A DNA stretch of 64,000 nt from Diphasiastrum complanatum (taxonomy: Eukaryota; Streptophyta; Lycopodiopsida; Lycopodiales; Lycopodiaceae): NCBI GenBank assembly GCA_029204225.1, contig CM055101.1, positions 42,120,927 to 42,184,926 of the forward strand, given 5' to 3'. The notes beneath the pieces were generated by a model. The model did not search any database and was not told the DNA's origin. It saw only the letters and a list, made by a program, of their open reading frames with translations. Positions 1 to 11,600 of this stretch are shown piece by piece; position 1 is the first letter of the stretch, and the number at the start of each line of letters is the position of its first letter. The translations under genes were made by a program, and so were the position numbers.

Positions 1-631
1 CTGGGGCAGCGACGATACGGACCATGGGCCATGAGCTCACAAGAAAAATTGCCAAAAGGGGGTTACACTCACTTACTAAAAATATCTTACCTATACATAG
101 TAGGTGTTGACCACAAGGACTACACAATTAAGAATGGTAAGTAAGTGAGGTACTAACTATTTATATCACCCACAAATGCTATAAAGAGAGGTGGCTCACA
201 CACATGGTACCTCCGTACAACCAAGATTCATACTATCTTTGGAAAGGATGGGTGTCACCTCAAGTCACTTCTGACATCAATGCATGGTACTTCTTCAAGG
301 GGAGCAGGACACATGGCTGTAAGGGCATGAAGGGTGTGAAGAATGAGAAGATGGCACTTTGAAGGAGAGTTTTTTTGAAAAGCCTATAAGAAGGGGAGCT
401 AGCTAAGCTGGGGTTTCCTTTGTTGTCAAGTGCCAGCTGGTTCTGGTTTCCTGGTAGTGGGCAAGTTGTCAATGCTATGAACCTCTTTCATGATGTAAAA
501 TGAAGTTATTTCCATCGTATTTTTTTTCATTCTGTCCAAAATTTTGTTTGAACCATTTTGTTATTCCTGAATCCATTCTGCTTAACTGAGTCGCTTCGCT
601 TGCTTATAGAATCTTGATTTGATTAATGCAG
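1..631. other. unassigned stretch upstream of the first visible uS5m exon
   Basis: No exon, repeat or element boundary is recognisable here. Because the exon at 632 starts at an AG acceptor in the middle of the protein, this stretch is most likely the end of an upstream uS5m intron. No conserved N-terminal uS5m peptide was found, so the first exons should lie to the left of the window. Confidence 0.4.
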
Positions 632-3600
632 CTGATGCGTCAAATGAGGGTGGTTGATGTAAATCGGACATGCAAAGTTACAAAGGTGATGGCTCTGATT
701 TTCCAGTATAATGAAGTTTCTACTGCTGTTGTGGACTATTGGATTTTCTGTTGTGAAAGGAAATGCCTACTTATGGAGCTGTGAAAGCTTTTTTTTCACC
801 CTTATCCAACGATAAAGTGCAGGGTGGAGGAGTTTTAAATTTCACAGCATTTGTGGTCTGTGGAAATTGTGACGGTGTTGCTGCTTTTGGCAAAGGAAAG
901 GGGCAGGAGGTTGGTGAAGCTGTCAGCAAGGTGCTGCTCAGTCTCTGCGTGAATGATTCCGTCAGCTGTCGGGTCTTTTTTCTCTGTATTTTCAGATGCA
1001 CACTTTGCTGTGATCTCTTTTGAGTTTTATTGAGTTTCCTCATGGATAATATTGGTGTAAGTCTTTTACTATGATTGCACCCTCCAGTCTGCAAATATAT
1101 TTAAAGTTGCTTGTTTTGAATGGCTGGAGCAGGCTCAATTGAGAGCAATAAAAAACCTACATTATTTTGACATTTACAAGGGGCACACAATTTATCATGA
1201 GCAAGAGGCCAAATATGGGAAAACGAAGGTGATTCAGCCAGCTCTGAATATATCAGATCTACTTCTCTTTAGAAAAAAAAAAACCAACCAAGCTAGTCCA
1301 TTTTCACAACTGGTTTGGTGTGCAGATACGCTTGTGGCCTGCTCATAGTGGCACCGGGATGAGGGCATGTCCTGTGGTGAAAGATATTTTACAATTGGCA
1401 GGTTATAAGGATGTCAAAACAAAGGTACATCACCCTGGAACTCCTCTTTCAGATATTAACAATCCTATAAGGTATTTTGTTGACACTTGGGAATGGTTTC
1501 TTTCAGGTGATTGGGTCCCGACATCCTCACAATACTGTGAAGGCTGTCTTCAAGGCTTTGAGCATGGTATGGTTGAAAATTGAGACATAGGGACATGTCT
1601 TTTCACGTTGCTTATAGGGCTATTTTCCAACCCCTTTTTTTTTTGCGAAGTTGAAGTACCTTCTGCAAAACTGCTTGAATCATCTGACTGAAAGGGATAC
1701 AAATTTCCTTTTATGTTATGCTTTATAGTCAACAACCTAGCTTTCTTATTTGTTGATGTTTGGAAAGACTTGCTAGGGTTTTCGAACAAACTTGATTGGA
1801 CTCCAAGAGAGAAATTTCATGGCCTTCCATTACTTGAAGCAGCATGAAACACTCGAGGACCAGCAGGCTGTATCAATACTTTGGAAAAATTAGTGATGCA
1901 TAAGAACTTATCATTTGAAACCATAGCTTTTTTCAGAAATGAAGAAATATAATCCATGTATGTAGCCACCAAAAAAGCTCCCAAGTAAAGGTCTTCTAGA
2001 TCCATGACACAAACTTAAGAAATGCATATATAAACACATACACCACAAGTGATGAGAAGCTTGTTGCAAGAACTCATTATCTTTATCAACTAAAATCCAT
2101 CACTATAGAGATCCCAGTTACTTTTAAAATGGATTGGAACGAAATCATGTCAGCTTTAGTAAGGAAAATGTTAACATATGTCATCGATAGATCTTGTTTG
2201 GTCTATTGAATGAGAAATTGGCAAACTTTATGTACTATATGCACTACTATTATTGCAATTAGAATCGATGCAACCCAACCTTGGGAGTTGTGGGACATAT
2301 GTTGAAAGGATGTGAAAGTGAAATGCTAATTTGTAGGACCCATGAGCTCTAGGTACCTTTACAGTGACTATCAAAATATCTTAGAAGTACCCGTGCAACC
2401 GTAGGTACCTTGAAATTTATTATCAAAATCTCTGATCCTTGCAAAAATTCTGACTCCATGCATAGTTACAACTGAATTTTTGAAATGTCCAAATGTGAAA
2501 CGTTTGAAACACATTCAAATGTTTGGAAAAATCCTCCAAACCTTTGGAACCTTTTTCCTCATTTCTAGATTGCCAACGACATGACGATTAGCAGTTATGC
2601 TGTAAAAGTAGCATTGTTTGCAATGCATCTAGTCGTTCACAGCTCAGAGTAACATTATATATACAAGACACATATTAAATGGAAAACATAACACCTGGAG
2701 ACTGTAATTATACAACTTACTAGGTCTGCTCACTGCTCAATATATTAGCAAATTTCTTAAGGCTATCAAATGAAAGTTTGGAATCTATTCGTAAACTGTA
2801 GTCTGTCACTGCTAATCCCAAGTATCTTTGAAACTTGAACAGTGATGACACGTCATGATTTTCATGCATGTACTTGTGCAGTTAGCCTCCATGACGACTA
2901 CGACCCTCCACACCCTAGTCTCGAATCTTATTCACACTTTTTGGTTGAGAAAGTAATTTTTGTATGGCAACCAAAAATTTGTGGTTGTAAATGGTGGATT
3001 TTTTATATTTGTGAAGTGTGTAGGGAAGAGCCTAGAGAGGCTAGACGTGCATGCAAGTTTTGTGTTAATGTGTGGATCATCTAGTGGGGTTAGAGAAGAG
3101 TTTAAAAGACTAGAGATCTATCCAAAATTGTGTCTGACCTTGTTGATGTGTAAACCCCCCTAAAACAAGCTATGGGGTATTTGTTTGGCATGAAATTTGG
3201 ACATAATAGCTGAAAGCAAGTTTGAAAATCTAAAGCTGTATAATGGTTAATTTTGGCCCGATGACATGATGTGGTCAGTTGTGGATCTTGCATGTTTGAA
3301 TGTGTTTGGCCACAAGGAAAATCATTTGGCAGCAAAAACAGATTATTACAGGACTTAGCAGCCAAAAAGTGTGGAATCATGTACTAGCAGCAAGGGGGGG
3401 ATATACATCGCCACACGTGAAATTTAGATTATTTACGGCTTCTTCCAGCTGATAAAGGCTCAGAAGCATGCAGTGATATAAATTTACAGGCCATTTAAGT
3501 AGTTTCATAGTGAAAAACAAGTACGTGGATCACAACTTGTGCCATGTGGAATATACAATGTACCAGCAGGTGTACATCTAATTTCAGGCCATATGGGGTG

Positions 3601-6600
3601 TCTTCAGGTGATTAAAGGTGGTTAACCGCATGACACCAGTAACTTCGGGTGCAGGTCAGATCACAACTAAGGTAGGATGGACATGTGACAGAGTTACGAA
3701 TAGAGCCACAGCTAATCTAGAGCTAAGCTATGAAAGCATCACATAAGCAAGACTTAAGCTATGAAAGCAGCACATAAGCAAGACTTACCCCTAGAAAGCA
3801 GGAAAGAGAGACATTAAGGAGGCTGAAGAGAGAGATCAATATCATCAGCGGAATAACAAATGACACAGTTTCCCTACTTATATCCAAGAGGAAGCCCTAA
3901 AGGAAGCTTCCGATGGCTAGGGCCCAACTGGGAGGGAAAATAGTGCGCCCTCCAAGAAGGCCCCCACTCTCCAGTAATATGTCCAAATGGCCTAATATGT
4001 CCAAATGGAATAATAAGGCCAAAGGCCAACCATATAGTCTAAGTGTCACTAATGAATAAAAAAGGGCCCAAGGCCTGCTTATGCATAAAGTAAAGTAAAT
4101 GTAAATGGACGCGGCGAATGTAATGAGCCGAGTCCATAACTCTCCCTGGCACAAAAGAAAAAGACCCAACTGCCGAAAAGAAACTGGATCAAGTAGCAGC
4201 AAGCCCTGATGCATCAACAGCTAGAACAACATCTGATGTAGAGGAATCAACAAGTGCAGCAAGAGCACGAGCCTGATCCGCAAGTGATGGTGTATGATAA
4301 AAGACATCAATAAGCTCCCATGTGGCCTCCTCAATAGGACGGCCATCCCACTGGACCAAAAACTGAATCTGTCGGCGGCGTCGACTATGGTATAGACGAA
4401 CCTGTAATATAGCAGCAGGTAAAAATGGAAATAACTCTGGAGCAGTAGGAAACTCAGCATCACAAGGAGCGTCATCCTCAATATCAGCACGTAATAAACT
4501 GACATGGAATACATCACAGGCGCGTGTGGAAGCAGGAAGCTGTAAGCGATATGTAACTGGACTAAGAACCTCCAAAATGCGATAAGGCCCATAATAACGT
4601 GGTGCAAGCTTCTCAGTAGAAGCATGGCCCTGGACAAAATGATGACGTGCAAACCGTAGGCGTAGATAAACCATATCTCCAAGCTGAAACTCAACATGGC
4701 GGCGGTGACGATCAACTGAGGTCTGATAACGCTGCTGAACATGCTGTAAATGAGAACTGGCCCGGGTAATAAGCTCTCGAGCACCAAGGTATCCAAAAAA
4801 AAGCTCGAGAAGGTAGAACTGCATCAGCAACAGGAAGCCAATAAGGAAACTGGAAAAGAGATGGACACTCATCGCGAATAGCCGCATGATACACGTAACC
4901 ATCAACCATATGTGCAAGGTGCCCCAAGAAAAGATAGCAGCATCGGAAGACTAGCACCAAGGAGATCATCCTGACAAAGGAGAGCTTAAAATGGAGAAAT
5001 ATGCACAAGCCCAAGGTATCCTTAGGGCCCATGAATGAGCAGTAGCAATGGCATACGGTACCCTCAAGGCCCATATCACGAGAAGAGCAGCATGCCAAAA
5101 GCTTCAGAAGGTCCAAGAAATCAATGCATCATCTAAAAAGACATGATGCATGAAAATAGTAGCAACAAATCTAGAAATAGTAGAGGCCCCAACTGACAAT
5201 ACAGCTGAAAAACTCATCCAGAAAGGCCTCATATGGACATACCAATCCATCATAGGATACACCAAAAACGGATGGAGAATCGGATGACCCATCGGAACTG
5301 GCCGCAAGTGTAATCCCAAAGTACACACCAGGCGCACAAGTGAGGAATAGAAGAAATGCACTGGAACGAGGAACAGGTTCCGCAACATTAGTAGCAAGCA
5401 TCGGAGCAATATGCACGTGTAGCTGGGAATGAGTATCAAAGCACATATGAGCAACACTGAAGTATATGGCGGCAACATCTCCAAAAACTATCCAAGCAAC
5501 AGGATATGCCAAGCCTGACAATGAGCAACAATCCAAGGAACAGATAGAGAGCCACATGCATAATCATAGAGATATCCGCACCATAGGCGATCAGTAATAT
5601 GGAAAAACCAGCACCAATCAACAGGTCCAAATGAAAACCAAGCTATATGTAATAACCAGGAATGCCATATATCCATAGCTGAAAATGAAGCAGTAGTGTA
5701 AGCAATAGGTCCAAATGAAATCCAAGCGATACGTAATAACCAGGAATGCCAAATATCAAGAGGTAAAAAGGAATCAGTCGCATGAACCCAAAAGTGTATA
5801 CCATCGGCATGGATTGCAGCAAACCTATATGTAGAAACACCAGGAGACGGAAGGATGTCCGTGTACTCATCTAGAAAGATCCCAGCATATAAATACCCTA
5901 GATAAGTAATAGTGACCATCTGGCAAATATCCTCGGATGAAAAATGTGTAACAGTAAGGGCCAAAGGCGCATGAATCATGTCAGGAACTGTAGAAATATC
6001 ATGAGGCAGATCACAAACCTCAAGCAGAGATCCATGGAGTAAAGCGAAAGAAGATACAACCTGATCACCAATAGCGAGGGAACCATCAAACGTGGACCCA
6101 TGAAGAACCCCATAGAAATCAGCAGGAACATCGGCCATAACAGACTCAAGAGATGGAGATATAGAGACCAATGGAGAAGATACTACACCAACCACCGAAC
6201 CAGGAGGGCAATCTGAAGTATGCGCAAAAGCAATAGTAGAAATACCACCAAGGTATACGGTCTCAATATCAATGAAACTAGGAATGACCACTGAATACGA
6301 TATCTGTGAATCAAGGCATATAGGCGCAAGGCACACAGCAACAACCTGTAAATCCGAAGCAGCATCAACGGATGGTGAAAGTGAAGCAGCAACTGATGTA
6401 CTTTGAATGGAAAGAAGACCTGCATCGTCAGCCTTTGGCAGGCTACGCATAAACTGCTTCCCGGTAACCAACTGGAAGTCTCCCTGAGAATCAATGCCAA
6501 CGAGTGAGTGTGTAACTGCATCAAGTACAAATGTCAATGTTTGCTATGTCAAGTCCAGTGTAACGGCTCCAAGAGATGCAAACCAATCAGCACCAAGGAT

Positions 6601-8552
6601 AAGATCATAACGCTCCATAGGAATAATGTAAAGATTTGCCTGTCCAGAAAAATCTCCAATGCGGTATGGTAAACGCTGAAACATCTGAGAACTAGGAAAA
6701 GAATGGGAACTGGCAACCTCAACTGTGAGAGGCTGTGAAGCAGGAACAGGTGAACACGTATCCGACTAGTGATATAACTGCTAATAAAAGAATGAGTGCT
6801 GCCAGTATCAACTAAAGCAATATACTCACGACCTGTAATACGTACACGTAACCGAATGGAGCGAGGACCGGGACGCCCTGTCCAAGTAGCATAGGCAAGC
6901 TGAGCATGGCAAGTAGCAGGAAGTAAATTAGTGGAAGGCTTAGAGGATAGGTCAGGCTCATCAGAAATATGAATGTAGATATCAGAATCATCTGGAGTAG
7001 TGCCCTCATGGTAAAAAACAGCAGTAGTAGTAGGGAGAGGCTGATGGCAATCATGGGCAAAATGGTCAGGATTCTTACAACGAAAGCAAAGACGTTGCTG
7101 AAGGTCAACGAACTCTGCAGACGTGTAACGTCGGACAAAAGCAGATCGAGGAGTCGGAGGACGAGGAGACGAAGGGACAATGGAGAGAGCTGGAACAGAA
7201 GGGGCAGGTGTAGGGGTGGACGCAGCGGGAAAAGATGAAGCAGAAGGATGGGGTCGGGAGAAGCGGGAAGGAAGAGTGTCAAAGTACTTATGCTGTAAAG
7301 TACTAGCAAGAGACATCGCCTCAACCAGTGTGGGAGGACGGAAGGAAGAAAGATCATAACGTAAAGCACCACGAAGCCCAGCAATGTAATGAGAAATAAG
7401 CTCAGTGGGCTGTAGATCTGTAAAAAAATAAGAAAGCTCCATAAACTGATCTGTATAAGAAGCAAGATCACTGGTCTGACTGAGACTACGGAATGTATCA
7501 CGTTGGCGGTCGAGCCACTGAGGATCAATCATAGCATGACGGAGGTCACGGCGAAAAGTATGCCATACATGGAGCCCTTCCCGATCAGGATCAGCTCTAT
7601 AAACTCGCCACCACGTGGCGGCGCGTCCATCTAAATGTAAAGCAGCCAACTGGATCTTTTGAGGATCAGTCTTAGGGTAGATCTGAAAATATGTGTCAAG
7701 CTTAGCAAACCAATTCTTTGGTAAGTGCCCGTCAGAGGAACCGGAATAGGTAGCAAGCTGTACCCTATCACGAAAGTCTCGAGCAAAGTGTGGCTCAGGA
7801 AGTGGGGGACGTGAAAAGAAACCAGGAGGTGGGTTAGGTGGAATGAAAGGTCCACCACTAGGCTGACTAGTAGAGGAAGATGGAAATCCAAATGGAGGGG
7901 GAGTCCCAAATGAAGGAAAAACAAGAGCTTTACCAGGACCATGAGACTGTAAAGAATCAATCTGTGACTGCATAGTAGCAAAGCCCGTCATAACGGTATC
8001 GAAGCGAAGAACGAGGCCAAAAAGGGTCTCATCCATGCGACGAAACTGATCGGATAAGGTTTCTTGAGAGTCTCACTCGGGGTAGGTGAATGTGCCATAA
8101 TGATAGTGGAAGGAATAGATGAAAACTTGAGAGAGCGGACTCTTGTCGTCACCCCAAATTAGTCTATTAAAACCACTATTATCACAACTAAGAAAGGACA
8201 GCAATCAGCAAATGAAAAAAGTGAAAATGAAGGCTGTAAAAATGCGCTAGACAGCCAGGAGGCAAGTGACAAATTGGAGTATCAAACGGAGTCGGAATTT
8301 CGTGAAATTTGGTTGAGGATGGGCGATGGACAGCCTGCAAACAAGGTGTGAAAAGTGGCTGCAAACGGAGACAAAAATGGACGAAAGTGACAAGTATGAA
8401 GCGGCTGGACAGCCTGCAAACAAAAGTGAGAGGGCTGAAAATGGGAGGAGGAACGGATGAAAGAGATGAGGGAATTGGGCGCTGGAGAGCCTGCAAACAA
8501 GCTGGAAATGGGTGATAGAGGGTTGGAACTTGGGCGCCGGAAATAATCTGCC

Positions 8553-8619
<67 letters not shown>

Positions 8620-11600
8620 TTCCGGTCATCAAATTTAGCGGAAGTACTTCCGCTAACTATTTGCTAAAGCTCCGCTAAGGAAAATGCTTTGATAGGAGCT
8701 GGTCCTCCTCCAAATTGTGCTGAATGTTGCTGAAGCAAAGAGACGAAAGCCCTCAGCAAAGAGAGAAAAATTAGCAAGGAAAATGGGCACCCAATCAGAA
8801 AATCAGATCTGAAATTCAGCAATCAGGAAAGTGCTCTGATACCAAGTTACGAATAGAGCCACAGCTGATCTAGAGCTAAGCTATGAAAGCATCACATAAG
8901 CAAGACTTAAGTTATGAAAGCAGCACATGTAATGAGCCGAGTCCATAACTGACAGGATAGCAAGCATGAAGTGCAGTATATGTGTAAGTGACTTCAAGAC
9001 TATTTTCTACTCTTGTGGATTTTTTGTTTGTACAAATTGTATCAATAGAGCATTCAATGTCTATAAAAGAACTCGCAACTCATATCAACAAAATCAAGTC
9101 CAGAGTCTTAAGATAAGAGGTATTGCACTTAGTGACATTTATGAAGATGGATCAAATGTGTTGGAAAAGGAAACAGTTAGAGAAATGCAATGTAAACAAA
9201 AGGAAATGGTTAGAGAAATGCAATGTAAAAAAGTTGCTGCTGATTGTTGTTTGAAGTGCGAGTGCCGAAATTTGAAGATGAATTTGGTTATTTGATAGGA
9301 ATCTACCGTGTGAATGTGATGAATAGTCTCTGTGTGGGAGTGAAAGTGGTACTACAGTGTATGGAGATACTGTGACTGATGCATAAAAAAATTGTGATGC
9401 TGGTTGACTGCTGATATGAATAAAGGCAAGCATGAACATCTTCATTTAGGTAATCGAATCACCTTTGAAATGATGTTGAAAAAGTAAAGGTAGTCATCAA
9501 ATGGCCTCTTCCCAAACTAGTCCATCTATCAAAGTTATTCTTGGGATTTATTGTAATTTTTCAAAAATTTATTAGGGATTATGCAAAGATCATAGTTTCT
9601 CTTATCAATAATCTTTTAGCAGGGAAGATAAGCAAGAAAGGAATGCCTAGCCCATTGATAGAATCGAACGAATCTTTGTATGAGAGATTTTGAGCTTTGA
9701 AAATTTTAGTTTTGTAAATTGCTAATCGCGATCCTCCTTTTGAAGTTCAAGTTGATGCTAGTGATTTTCCAATAGGAGCTATATTGTTGCAAACTAGAAA
9801 GCATGTCGCTTTTGAAAATAAGAAACTGATTGTGCAAACAAAATATTCTAATCATGAAAAGGAGCACTATTATAACCCCCACAATCGGCTGAGTCAAGTA
9901 GGTACACAACGTCACAAGAAGCTGGACGTTCACGATTTACCTAGAGCTCAATCCGAGCTCACCCTCTGTGCCTTGGAGCCATGAACCTAGGTTCAAGCTA
10001 TAACCATCCTCCATTGATGGCGACATCCCATACCACCGTCACTACTTTAGGTTAGCAATTGCCCAAGTCTGGCTAGCACAAACAACAAGATCGTACTGGC
10101 ATGCACTAGTGCTCCTTCCTCCTCCTATTCCTTGGAATAGAAAATGAATCCTTGTAAGGGTCCGTCCGATATATGCATAAGGGTCATAGGCCACCCATTT
10201 AAGGGCCCTACCCCTATACACACATAGGCCGTGGAAGGCTGCCTTTGGAACGTAGTCATAAGGTCTATGTTCATGGGCCCGGAGGGGTCCATAACATGCC
10301 CTCCCCCATAAAAAAAAAGGACCTTCCTTTCTAAGGGGGAAAATTTGGGAATCTTAGTCTTAGGTCTTGCTCCTTTTCCCAAGTGTCCTTGTCCTCGAAT
10401 CTACTTTTCCAATGAACTAGATAGTCAATCATTTGATGGGTTTTGAGTCCTTGTTGACGGATGTTAACAATAACCTCAAAAGGTACAAAGGTCAAATGAT
10501 CCTAAAGTTCAACAAGAGCAGCCTCTAGAATAATACTATCTATCTCACCAAGTTGTTCCTTAAATGGCTAACGTGGAAAATAGGATGGATCATTATTCCT
10601 TGTGGAAGATCTAGTTCGTAGGCATTCCAATTGAGTTTCCTTACAATCTTGAATGGCCTACTGTATTTTGAGGAGTAGCATTTTTTGGTCTTAAACACCT
10701 GGGAATCTTTTGGAATTCGAAGGTAGACCCAGCCTCCCACTTTAAAGACTCTAGGTTGTTGCTTTTGATTGGCATCAAATTGGGCCCTATCCAGGGCCAT
10801 TTGTATGTTATCTTGAGAAACATACAACATTTCCTGCATATCCTGCAAGGAATCTACTGTTGCCTTCACCTTGAGGCCTTTGAGACCCACGGAGGTAGGA
10901 GCTCTTGGCTCAAAACCATACATCAACATGAACGGACTATACACTGAGTGCTTAGCGTTGTTATACGCAAATTCAAGCATTGTGACGTACCGTTCCCAAT
11001 CCGATTGTCTTCTGGAAACATATGCACGAAGTATATCTTCCATAGACTGGTTAGTACGCTCAGTTTGACCATCTGACTTTGGATGATCTGACAACCCAAG
11101 ACTTAAAGTGGTTTCAAGTTTATCAAACACAGATCTAGAACTTGCCAGTAAATTTGGTGTCTTGGTCACGGACAATAGCATTTGACAAACGGTACAATTT
11201 GAACAACTTTTCTACATAAACTTGAGCAAGTTTAGAGGCTCTAATACCAACTATTATAACTCCCATGATTGGCCGAGTCAAGTAGGTACACAACATCACA
11301 AAAAGCTGGATGCTCATGATCAGCCGCACCGTAGAGCTCAATCCAAGCTCACCCGCCGTGCGTTGGAGCCATCAACCTAGGTTCAAGCTGTAACCATCAT
11401 CCAGTGATGGTAGCGTCCCATACTCTGGCTAGCACAAAACTCTGGCTAGCACAAACAACGAGAGCATTCTGGCATGCACCGTGAATGCCGGTTATGAACA
11501 TCTGAGATATATTTGTCATTAGAATGATTTGAGGGATAGACAAGCTCGATGGGTTGAGTTGTTGCAAGAATTTGAATTTTGAAGTTTGGTAGTGTAAAGG

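Larger units (their letters stand above)
3692..8950 (-). mobile_element. non-autonomous Ty3/gypsy chromovirus-like element with AG...CT LTRs
   Basis: The element is bounded by a perfect 5-bp duplication, GACAG, at 3687-3691 and 8951-8955. Its minus-strand order is 5' LTR (8950-8845), tRNA-Met primer-binding site (8844-8833), leader, gag, protease, a spacer ORF, integrase C-terminus with chromodomain, purine tract and 3' LTR (4141-3692). Reverse transcriptase, RNase H and the integrase catalytic core are absent, so it would need enzymes from a partner. The LTR ends AGTTA and TAACT are inverted repeats of each other but are not the usual TG...CA. It lies inside the uS5m intron, antisense to that gene. 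Confidence 0.9.
9866..11493 (-). mobile_element. nested, internally deleted gypsy element inside an older gypsy RNase H
   Basis: Two direct LTR copies (9866-10296 and 11250-11493) flank about 950 bp holding only the second half of integrase and a chromodomain relic. The primer-binding site (minus TGGTATTAGAGC, 11238-11249) is followed almost at once by integrase codons, so gag, protease, RT, RNase H and the first part of integrase are deleted. The right LTR is cut off at about 11493, and part of the host gypsy RNase H has gone with it, so no target duplication is visible. Confidence 0.82.

Noticed and set aside
1843-1893. Possible last exon of uS5m (GCAG followed by HETLEDQQAVSILWKN and stop)
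   Set aside because: It is in phase and has an acceptor, but the peptide fits the uS5m tail poorly. The exon at 14036-14104 (IESPEELSERVG) matches much better. It could still be an alternative end.
4189-4917. Complete integrase gene
   Set aside because: Only the C-terminal part from 4785 on has integrase homology; the first 44 residues of the open frame come from the spacer.
6812-7528. 238-codon minus-strand ORF and other long ORFs over the gag region
   Set aside because: It is a shadow in another frame of the gag-protease gene, leucine-rich and without domains.
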